Assembly (NCBI GenBank): GCA_017457545.1
Contig: JAFTHF010000337.1
Location: 1 to 5,136 of the forward strand
DNA length: 5,136 bases
Reading direction: 5' to 3'
Origin: Clostridia bacterium
GTDB taxonomy: Bacteria > Bacillota_A > Clostridia > Oscillospirales > CAG-272
Numbering within the stretch: the first letter of the stretch is position 1; every line of letters begins with the position of its first letter. The notes under the pieces are model-generated. The model was not told the DNA's origin. It worked only from the letters and a program-made list of their open reading frames with translations, and made no database searches. Below, piece after piece: positions 1 through 5,136 of this stretch. A program made the translations under genes and the position numbers.

Positions 1-19
1 ATCACATATCACCGAACAC

Positions 20-67
20 AAAAAGAAATCCGAACCCTTCGCCTACCGGCTTTGGGTTCGGATTTCT
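20..67 (-). terminator. Rho-independent terminator of the tRNA-Leu gene
   Basis: Read on the minus strand, a perfect 14-bp stem (AGAAATCCGAACCC pairing with GGGTTCGGATTTCT; plus-strand arms 24-37 and 54-67) is followed directly by a T-run (plus-strand A-run 20-24). The 16-nt loop contains a small inner GCC/GGC pairing that would extend the structure. It begins 7 nt past the encoded CCA end of the tRNA, the usual place for a tRNA terminator. No T-run follows the hairpin on the plus strand, so it is expected to act only in the leftward direction. Confidence 0.92.
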
Positions 68-73
68 ACTGTT

Positions 74-157
74 TGGTGCGGATGACAGGACTTGAACCTG
101 CACATCGGAGATACCAGATCCTAAGTCTGGCGCGTCTGCCAATTCCGCCACATCCGC
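74..157 (-). tRNA. tRNA-Leu, anticodon TAG
   Basis: The minus strand folds into a complete 84-nt class II cloverleaf. The acceptor stem is GCGGATG/CATCCGC, discriminator base A, and the 3' CCA is encoded (plus-strand TGG at 74-76). The anticodon stem is CCAGA/TCTGG with loop CTTAGGA, giving anticodon TAG (plus-strand CTA at 121-123), which reads CUN leucine codons. The variable arm is 12 nt with a short ATC/GAT stem, as expected for the long-variable-arm leucine family. The T arm is GCAGG-TTCAAGT-CCTGT. It is a single tRNA with its own promoter and terminator and no second tRNA in the visible sequence. I see no mismatch that suggests a pseudogene. Confidence 0.97.
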
Positions 158-177
158 TTATTTTTTTGTACCACTAT

Positions 178-206
178 ATAATACTATAATTTTGTTAGTT
201 TGTCAA
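178..206 (-). promoter_or_regulatory. Sigma-A type promoter of the tRNA-Leu gene
   Basis: On the minus strand a perfect -35 box TTGACA (plus-strand TGTCAA, 201-206) is separated by exactly 17 nt from TATTAT (plus-strand ATAATA, 178-183), one base off consensus. Transcription should start near 171, leaving a leader of roughly 14 nt before the mature tRNA 5' end at 157. Near-consensus boxes with ideal spacing fit a strong promoter for a stable RNA. The assignment is by motif only. Confidence 0.85.
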
Positions 207-208
207 GT

Positions 209-222
209 TTATTTGCAAATAA
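209..222. promoter_or_regulatory. 14-bp perfect palindrome between divergent promoters, possible operator
   Basis: TTATTTGCAAATAA is a perfect inverted repeat, 2 bp upstream of the tRNA -35 box (201-206) and 18 bp upstream of the lipoprotein-gene -35 box (241-246). Its position would allow a dimeric regulator or upstream-element contact for either promoter. I do not recognise it as the site of a specific regulator. In DNA this AT-rich, short palindromes can arise by chance, so the regulatory role is inference. Confidence 0.3.
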
Positions 223-240
223 TTGTAAAATATGGCTATG

Positions 241-269
241 TTGACAAATACATGGTTTTATGGTAAAAT
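241..269 (+). promoter_or_regulatory. Sigma-A type promoter of the lipoprotein gene, extended -10
   Basis: A perfect -35 box TTGACA (241-246), a 17-nt spacer and TAAAAT (264-269, one base off TATAAT) precede the gene. TGG directly before the -10 hexamer gives an extended -10 (TGn). Transcription should start near 275, leaving a short leader of about 25 nt that holds the AAAGGAG ribosome-binding site at 287-293. A leader this short leaves no room for a riboswitch, so control, if any, would be at initiation. Confidence 0.85.
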
Positions 270-299
270 AATAACATCAATTCCTGAAAGGAGATAATA

Positions 300-2897
300 A
301 TGAAAAGGAAAATATTATTGCTTTCATCAGTTATTGTGTTGATGCTTTCCGTGGCCTTTATATTTACAGGCTGTAGCTCAGGTGTACCTGAGACAGAGCC
401 ATCTGTATATCTTGTAAACCCAAGCTCAACACATAACAGTATTTCGTTTGAGATAATTGAAAATGATGTACTGAACACAGGTAGCATAACCAAAATTGAG
501 CTTATTCACGGTAATGATGAACCGGTGGAGGCGACTGATTTATACGTAAGACAGTTTGACAATCTGCTTTCAGATACAAAATACTCTGTTAAGGTTACTT
601 ATAGCTACATCTTTGACGGAGAAGAAAAAACAGATGTAAAAACTCTTGATATTACTACGGAAGCTCTTAATGAGCCTACTGTATTACTTTTGAATGCCAT
701 CGCTACAAGCACAAGTGTAGATTTTGAAATATACAAAAAGGATACTGACCGAGCTTGTACAATCCAAAAGATTGAGCTTTTGCAGGGAGATAAGGAGCCT
801 GTGGTGGCATCTGATACAAGTGTAAGGTCATTTAATAACCTTTTATCAAATACAAAATATACTATTAAGCTTACCTATAAATATAACCTTAACGATGGCG
901 AGGGAGATGTAATTAAAACATCGCTGCTTAACTTTACAACCGATAAAACAGAAACACCGAGAGTTAAGGTTTATCTTACCGACAGCAGCACATCCAGTGT
1001 TAGCTTTGTTCTGGATACTAACGATGTAGATGATGTGTGCACCATAGGAAAGATTGAGCTTTATAAGGGTAATACAAGTATAGCTGTAAGCGGAGCAGAC
1101 ACAAGAAGCTTTGATAAGCTTCTTTCTGACACAAGATACACTATTAAGGTAAATTACAGCTATGATATAAACGATGGCAACGGTGTTCAAAATAAGGTTG
1201 CCACCTATGATGTATACACAGATGAGGTTGATAAGCCGTTTGTCGCTATTACAGGCGCAGTAGCTACTGATACTACAATCAATTTTGAAATTGAAGAGCT
1301 TGATAAGCATAATGTTGGTAATGTGAAGAAGATAGAACTTCTTTTATTTGACTATCTTGTATATGAAACAACAAATATAAGTGTAAGAGGCTTTATGGGA
1401 CTGTTACCCGGTCTTACATACAATATAAGAGTAACATATGCTTATGATTTGAATGACGGTAACGGAGAGCAGGAGCTTATAAAGGTGCTCAGCGTTCAGA
1501 CCACATCATCAGGTGAGGAGGGCTTATATCCGTCGCTTCCTGAAAATCCCGATGAGGAATTTCCTTCATACGAGGATGCCACAATTAATATAGCCTGTAC
1601 AACTTGGTCACCTAATCCGTCATATCCATGGTCAACTGTGGAGCTTTGCGTTAAGCCCGGCAGTTCCTCGGGCTTTGGACAGCTGATAGATATTGCAGTG
1701 CTTGAAAGAGAGGCGTTTATTGAGGAGCTTTTCTCAGTAGATGTTAACTTTATAAATGCAAGTCGTTATATGCTGTCAGATGCTATTGAAACCGCATTTT
1801 TGTCAGGTAATATGTCATATGAGCTTGCTATGCCGAGAGTTATGGAAACCCATTCTCTTGCAGTTAAGGGTTATGTTTACGATCTTGCAGATAGCGAGAT
1901 TTTAGATCTTTCAAGCCCATATTTCAGACAGGAAACAGTAAAGGAATTTACCGTAGACGGTCACACGCTTTTTATAGGCGGTGATTTTTCCAATCTTGAT
2001 ATTGAAACTGCATATGTAATGTACTTTAATAAAAATCTTCTGGGTGAAACAGAATCATCAAAGATTTACAGCTCCGTTTTCAACGGAAGCTGGACCTTCG
2101 ATAAGCTTGTGGCTTATGCCAATTCAGTCTATGAGGATGACGGTGACGGATATGAGGACGACGGCGACAGCTTCGGTCTTTCTGTAAACTCACTTGATAA
2201 ATTCTATGAATATTTCGGTGTTAATCATGTGGGCGTTAATCCCGATACGCAGTGCTTTGAGCTGACTATAAATTCAGATAAGGTCGATACCATTATTAAT
2301 GCGATAATTACATGCAATAATGCTAACTGGTGCCATGATAAATGGGGCTCTGATTCCTACTGGGGCTCTAATGCCGTTGAAGCATTCAATGAGGATAGGC
2401 TGATGTTCTATAATGAGTGCATTTATAATTCCAGACAGCTGACAGCGGAGTTTGGCGTTGTTCCGTTCCCCATGCTAAGTGAGGATCAGGGCAGATATTA
2501 TGCACCCTGTAGCACTCAGCAGGCAACAGTAATGTGTATTCCGAAGGTAACTGTTGACAGAGAGCTTTCCGAGTACTTTGTTGATATTCTTGCAGCCACA
2601 GGTACGCTTTACACTATGGACGCATATTATACGTCACTTATTGCTGAAAGAAACTGGGGTGAATATGAAATAGATGTGCTGGGCGAATATATTCTCCCGA
2701 GTATTTCCTATGACCATGCAAGCACAGTGGAATGGTCCTCAGTTTTCCCAGATTTAAGAGCTAACTCCTATAGCGGCAATACAAACAATTTTGACACCTT
2801 CTATTCTACAGGTGAGGCAAACGCCCTCGCTATGATACAGAAGTGGAACGATGCGTGGATAAATTATAATGATTATATGATAGTTAATGTTGAATAA
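300..2897 (+). CDS. Secreted lipoprotein: four fibronectin-III-like repeats plus a family 1 type extracellular solute-binding domain
   Basis: An 865-residue protein predicted to be anchored on the outer face of the membrane. The start is ATG at 300, 6 nt after AAAGGAG (287-293). Residues 1-24 form a signal peptide (basic MKRK, hydrophobic core, FTGC lipobox), so C25 should be the lipidated cysteine. Residues 33-403 hold four tandem repeats of about 93 residues with an FN3-like pattern (a KIEL strand, then LLSDTKYTIKVTYSY-type strands). Residues 404-426 are an acidic, proline-containing linker. Residues 427-865 resemble ABC-transporter family 1 sugar-binding proteins: an LEREAFIEELFSVDV-type opening, a YVMYFNKNLL strand, SWTFDKLVAYA, an acidic loop ending in FGLS at 612-628, and FGVVPFPML near 718-726. 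The ligand cannot be predicted; carbohydrate is the family's commonest type. The gene has its own promoter and terminator, and no permease or ATPase gene is visible, so it may serve a distant transporter or act as a sensor or adhesin. The FN3 and solute-binding assignments come from pattern recognition, without a profile search. Confidence 0.85.
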   Translation: MKRKILLLSSVIVLMLSVAFIFTGCSSGVPETEPSVYLVNPSSTHNSISFEIIENDVLNTGSITKIELIHGNDEPVEATDLYVRQFDNLLSDTKYSVKVTYSYIFDGEEKTDVKTLDITTEALNEPTVLLLNAIATSTSVDFEIYKKDTDRACTIQKIELLQGDKEPVVASDTSVRSFNNLLSNTKYTIKLTYKYNLNDGEGDVIKTSLLNFTTDKTETPRVKVYLTDSSTSSVSFVLDTNDVDDVCTIGKIELYKGNTSIAVSGADTRSFDKLLSDTRYTIKVNYSYDINDGNGVQNKVATYDVYTDEVDKPFVAITGAVATDTTINFEIEELDKHNVGNVKKIELLLFDYLVYETTNISVRGFMGLLPGLTYNIRVTYAYDLNDGNGEQELIKVLSVQTTSSGEEGLYPSLPENPDEEFPSYEDATINIACTTWSPNPSYPWSTVELCVKPGSSSGFGQLIDIAVLEREAFIEELFSVDVNFINASRYMLSDAIETAFLSGNMSYELAMPRVMETHSLAVKGYVYDLADSEILDLSSPYFRQETVKEFTVDGHTLFIGGDFSNLDIETAYVMYFNKNLLGETESSKIYSSVFNGSWTFDKLVAYANSVYEDDGDGYEDDGDSFGLSVNSLDKFYEYFGVNHVGVNPDTQCFELTINSDKVDTIINAIITCNNANWCHDKWGSDSYWGSNAVEAFNEDRLMFYNECIYNSRQLTAEFGVVPFPMLSEDQGRYYAPCSTQQATVMCIPKVTVDRELSEYFVDILAATGTLYTMDAYYTSLIAERNWGEYEIDVLGEYILPSISYDHASTVEWSSVFPDLRANSYSGNTNNFDTFYSTGEANALAMIQKWNDAWINYNDYMIVNVE
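396..1508 (+). repeat. Four tandem FN3-like repeat units in the lipoprotein gene
   Basis: The units start at about 396, 672, 954 and 1233 (residues 33, 125, 219 and 312), a spacing of 92, 94 and 93 codons. Each has a KIEL strand, a conserved R-x-F-x-x-LL core (VRQFDNLL, VRSFNNLL, TRSFDKLL, VRGFMGLL) and a closing Y-x-(I/V)-(K/R)-(V/L)-x-Y strand. Units 2 to 4 also share NDG(E/N)G after that strand; unit 1 has FDGEE there. Unit 4 is the most divergent in its middle part. The DNA differs between units at many synonymous sites, which points to old duplications. Repeats like these usually act as extracellular spacers or binding modules. Confidence 0.85.
2130..2171 (+). repeat. 21-nt tandem duplication encoding an acidic EF-hand-like loop
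   Basis: Two adjacent 21-nt units (2130-2150 and 2151-2171) encode YEDDGDG and YEDDGDS. They differ at only four base positions: two silent T/C changes and two bases in the final codon. The resulting loop, residues 612-626 (EDDGDGYEDDGDSFG), lines up with the D-x-N-G-D-G-x-x-D-x-x-D-x-(Y/F)-G loop found in many family 1 solute-binding proteins, where it is EF-hand-like and can bind calcium. Calcium binding here is inferred from that pattern. Confidence 0.7.
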
Positions 2898-2903
2898 CAG
2901 TAT

Positions 2904-2937
2904 AAAAGAGATAGCCGTTGCGCTATCTCTTTTAATT
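2904..2937 (+). terminator. Rho-independent terminator of the lipoprotein gene
   Basis: A 12-bp perfect stem, AAAAGAGATAGC (2904-2915) with GCTATCTCTTTT (2922-2933), closes a 6-nt loop and ends in a T-run followed by AATT. It begins 6 nt after the TAA stop at 2895-2897. The A-run on its left arm gives a T-run on the other strand, so the hairpin could also back up termination of pflA transcription arriving from the right. Confidence 0.85.
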
Positions 2938-2964
2938 AAAAAAGGCGCTTATAAAAGCGCCTTT
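2938..2964 (-). terminator. Rho-independent terminator of the pflB-pflA operon, overlapping the end of pflA
   Basis: On the minus strand a 10-bp GC-rich stem, AAAGGCGCTT with AAGCGCCTTT (plus-strand arms 2941-2950 and 2955-2964), closes a 4-nt loop and runs into six T residues (plus-strand A-run 2938-2943). The 5' arm and loop encode the last pflA residues (K-A-L-L), and the TAA stop spans the loop/3'-arm junction. On the plus strand the stem is also followed by a T-rich stretch (2962-2976), so it may work in both directions. Confidence 0.85.
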
Positions 2965-3653
2965 AATTTTTTAATTGTTTCCTTTGAGCACTCGGGGATA
3001 TCCTTCATGGGGAAGTCAATGCCAAGCTCATCATATTTGTGCTGACACAGCTTTTTAAATGGGAGAAGCTCGATTTTTTCATACCTTATATCCTTTAAAA
3101 GCTCCTTGATTTTAAGAATGTTTTCCTCGCTGTCTGTAAGGGTAGGGACTACCACATGTCGAATAATAACATTTACGTTAAGCTCATTACAAAGCTTAAG
3201 AAACTCAAGAGTGTCATCAAGGCTGCCACCGAAAATCTCCTTATAGGAGCATCTGTCAGGAATTTTGATATCGCACAGCACAGTATCCGTATGCTTAAGC
3301 ATTTCAGCAACCGCATTATCGGGCTTAATTCCCGCAGTATCAACACATGTGGAAATTCCTCTTTTGTGAAGCTCTGCAAACAGCTCAGCTACAAACTCCC
3401 TCTGACATAGAGGCTCACCACCCGAAACAGTTACTCCACCCCCACCTGTAAAGTATGTCTTATACCTTTCTGCCTTGTCGGCAATTTCGGTAGCAGAGTA
3501 GGGTGTGCCACCTGTAAACTCACGGGTGTCGGGATTGTGACAGTAGGGACAACGGTAGGGACAGCCCTGTAAAAACACAATATATCTTATGCCGGGACCG
3601 TCAACTGCGCCAAGGCTCTGAAAGGAATGAACATATCCCTTTTTATCAGCCAT
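2949..3653 (-). CDS. pflA: Pyruvate formate-lyase activating enzyme (radical SAM)
   Basis: A cytosolic 234-residue radical-SAM enzyme that uses S-adenosylmethionine and a [4Fe-4S] cluster to make the glycyl radical on pyruvate formate-lyase. The N-terminus follows the activase pattern (VHSFQSLGAVDGPGIRYIVF). The cluster motif CX3CX2C is at C31, C35 and C38 (GCPYRCPYCHNPD). The SAM-binding GGEP segment is at 78-81 within TGGGGVTVSGGEP, followed by DTAG at 105-108, the DIK motif at 128-130 and RHVVVPTLTD at 165-174. Length is close to the family's usual 235-250 residues. In the LLPF segment (196-199) the next residue is K200, where E. coli-type activases have His. The ATG lies 1 nt after the pflB stop with no recognisable Shine-Dalgarno sequence upstream, so translation is probably coupled to pflB. 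A related glycyl-radical activase is conceivable, but linkage to a clear pflB makes pflA the best name. Confidence 0.95.
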   Translation of the reverse strand: MADKKGYVHSFQSLGAVDGPGIRYIVFLQGCPYRCPYCHNPDTREFTGGTPYSATEIADKAERYKTYFTGGGGVTVSGGEPLCQREFVAELFAELHKRGISTCVDTAGIKPDNAVAEMLKHTDTVLCDIKIPDRCSYKEIFGGSLDDTLEFLKLCNELNVNVIIRHVVVPTLTDSEENILKIKELLKDIRYEKIELLPFKKLCQHKYDELGIDFPMKDIPECSKETIKKLKALL

Positions 3654-3654
3654 A

Positions 3655-5136
3655 TTACATTTCGTTGTGGAAGGTTCTTGCGATTACCTCATTCTGCTGA
3701 GCTCTTGAAAGCTTATGGAAGTTAACAGCATAGCCTGAAACACGAATAGTAAGGTTAGGATACTTTTCGGGATGCTCAACAGCGTCAAGAAGCATTTCAC
3801 GGTTGAATACATTAACGTTGATATGCTGTGCCTTCTGACCGAAGTAGCCGTCAATAATGGAGCAGAGGTTACTGTATCTGCTTTCATTATCGTTACCGAG
3901 GGCAGAGGGAACTATACAGAAGGTATTTGAAATACCGTCCTTACATACATCATAGGAAAGCTTAGCCACAGAGTTAAGAGATGCAAGGGCACCGCTTGCG
4001 TCACGTCCGTGCATAGGGTTAGCACCGGGGGCAAAGGGCTCACCAAGGCGTCTGCCGTCGGGAGTATTACCTGTCTTCTTACCGTAAACAACGTTAGATG
4101 TAATTGTAAGAATGGAAAGAGTATGCTCAGCCTCTCTGTATGTGGGTATCTTCTTAAGCTCATTATAGAAAAGCTCAACCTGTTCCTTAGCAATAAGGTC
4201 AGCCCTGTCATCGTCGTTACCGTACTTGGGGAAATCACCCTCTGTAATGTAATCAACAATAAGACCTGTCTCATCACGGACAACCTTAACCTTAGCATGC
4301 TTAATAGCGGAGAGGGAGTCTGCAAGAACGGAAAGTCCTGCAATACCAAACGCCATGTAGCGATGTACGGTTGTATCGTGAAGCGCCATCTGAACCTTTT
4401 CATAGGCGTATTTATCGTGGATAAAGTGAATCATATTCATAGCCTTAACGTATGTCCTTGCAAGCCAGGGACGGTATTCGTCCATAAGCTTAAGAACAGT
4501 ATCATAGTCAAGGTATTCACCCTCAAAGCGACTGCCGGCAGGGGCAACCTGCTCACCACTCTTTTCGTCACGGCCACCGTTTAAGCTCATAAGAAGAAGC
4601 TTAACAAGGTTGGCTCTCGCACCGAAGAACTGCATATCCTTACCAACTCTCATAGCGGAAACGCAGCAGGCAATAGCATAGTCGTCACCGTATACAGGAC
4701 GCATTACCTCATCGTTTTCGTACTGGATAGAGTCAGTATCGCAGGAAACCTTGGCTGCAAATCTCTTAAATGCTTTAGGAAGTCTGTCAGACCAAAGCAC
4801 AGTAAGGGTAGGCTCAGCTGAGGGGTTAAGATTGTAAAGTGTATTAAGAATACGGAAGGAATTCTTTGTAACAAGAGTTCTGCCGTCCTCGCCCATACCG
4901 CCGATAGACTCGGTAATCCACATGGGGTCACCTGCAAAAAGCTCATTATATTCGGGTGTACGGAGGTGACGTGCCATACGGAGCTTCATAACGAAATCGT
5001 CGATAATCTCCTGAATCTCGCTTTCGGTATATGTTCCGTTCTTAAGGTCACGCTCAAAATAAATATCAAGGAAGGTAGAGGTTCTGCCAAGGGACATAGC
5101 CGCACCGTTCTGCTCCTTGATTGCACCGAGATATCC
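3655..5136 (-). CDS. pflB: Pyruvate formate-lyase (formate C-acetyltransferase), C-terminal part, 5' end outside the window
   Basis: A cytosolic glycyl-radical enzyme that converts pyruvate and CoA to acetyl-CoA and formate without oxygen. The window holds the last 493 residues; about 260 N-terminal residues lie beyond 5136, judged by the roughly 760-residue E. coli protein. The frame stays open to the edge, and the first codons ([20 protein letters not shown]) match the family interior, so the ATG at 5095-5097 is an internal methionine. Numbering from the first codon in the window, conserved sites are W73 in GDPMWITES, the catalytic pair C157-C158 in [10 protein letters not shown] (4663-4668), R174 in FFGARANL, and radical-site G468 in [10 protein letters not shown] (3733-3735). 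[18 protein letters not shown] is also typical. These residues are those expected of true pyruvate formate-lyase. The gene is followed at 1 nt by pflA, its activase, in one transcription unit. The operon promoter is not in the window. The reading frame is intact throughout. Confidence 0.97.
   Translation of the reverse strand, partial: GYLGAIKEQNGAAMSLGRTSTFLDIYFERDLKNGTYTESEIQEIIDDFVMKLRMARHLRTPEYNELFAGDPMWITESIGGMGEDGRTLVTKNSFRILNTLYNLNPSAEPTLTVLWSDRLPKAFKRFAAKVSCDTDSIQYENDEVMRPVYGDDYAIACCVSAMRVGKDMQFFGARANLVKLLLMSLNGGRDEKSGEQVAPAGSRFEGEYLDYDTVLKLMDEYRPWLARTYVKAMNMIHFIHDKYAYEKVQMALHDTTVHRYMAFGIAGLSVLADSLSAIKHAKVKVVRDETGLIVDYITEGDFPKYGNDDDRADLIAKEQVELFYNELKKIPTYREAEHTLSILTITSNVVYGKKTGNTPDGRRLGEPFAPGANPMHGRDASGALASLNSVAKLSYDVCKDGISNTFCIVPSALGNDNESRYSNLCSIIDGYFGQKAQHINVNVFNREMLLDAVEHPEKYPNLTIRVSGYAVNFHKLSRAQQNEVIARTFHNEM

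Noticed and set aside
74..157. tRNA-Leu as an integration site for a phage or genomic island
   Set aside because: No integrase, no repeated tRNA 3' end and no other mobile gene are visible in the window.
158..299. Riboswitch or small RNA between the tRNA and the lipoprotein gene
   Set aside because: The space is filled by two divergent promoters, and the predicted leader of the lipoprotein mRNA is only about 25 nt.
236..493. 85-residue open frame on the minus strand across the lipoprotein start
   Set aside because: It overlaps the promoter, ribosome-binding site and signal peptide of the real gene and has no coding character.
846..1310. 154-residue open frame on the minus strand opposite the repeats
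   Set aside because: It lies wholly antisense to a well-supported gene, has no ribosome-binding site I recognise and shows no domain pattern; it is explained by the repeated codons of the sense frame.
396..1508. Repeats considered as a CRISPR array or mobile-element repeat
   Set aside because: The unit is about 280 bp, in frame and conserved mainly at protein level, so these are protein-domain repeats.
4009..4584. 191-residue open frame on the plus strand opposite pflB
   Set aside because: It is antisense to strongly conserved pflB sequence with no recognisable product or ribosome-binding site; it is a by-product of pflB codon bias.
3655..5097. A short 480-residue pyruvate formate-lyase starting at ATG 5095-5097
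   Set aside because: The frame is open for 13 more codons to the window edge, and those codons match the conserved family interior, so the gene is simply cut by the window.

Overview
The window looks like a piece of chromosome from a low-GC anaerobic or facultative Gram-positive bacterium, most likely Clostridia (Bacillota). This rests on AT-rich intergenic DNA with near-consensus sigma-A type promoters, a strong Shine-Dalgarno site, a large lipoprotein with a solute-binding domain, and pyruvate formate-lyase with its activase gene directly downstream. I cannot name a genus from the sequence alone.

Positions 1-300: a minus-strand tRNA-Leu (anticodon TAG, CCA end encoded) has its own consensus promoter and a strong rho-independent terminator, so it is a self-contained unit. 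The AT-rich stretch between it and the next gene holds two divergent promoters with a 14-bp perfect palindrome between their -35 boxes.

Positions 300-2897 (plus): one long gene encodes an 865-residue secreted lipoprotein. It has a lipobox signal peptide, four tandem fibronectin-III-like repeats of about 93 residues, a short acidic/proline linker, and a C-terminal family 1 type extracellular solute-binding domain with an EF-hand-like acidic loop. It has its own promoter and terminator. No permease or ATPase gene is visible beside it.

Positions 2898-5136: convergent to the lipoprotein gene is a minus-strand pflB-pflA pair. pflB is cut by the right edge, so only its C-terminal 493 residues are present, but the catalytic cysteine pair and the glycyl-radical site are intact. 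pflA begins 1 nt after the pflB stop and encodes the radical-SAM activase that installs the glycyl radical. Together they convert pyruvate and CoA to acetyl-CoA and formate in anaerobic fermentation. Two adjacent hairpin terminators separate the convergent units, and the pflA terminator overlaps its last codons.

I found no mobile element, CRISPR array, phage or defence gene, and no clear evidence of a new multi-gene system. The least ordinary item is the repeat-bearing, apparently orphan solute-binding lipoprotein.
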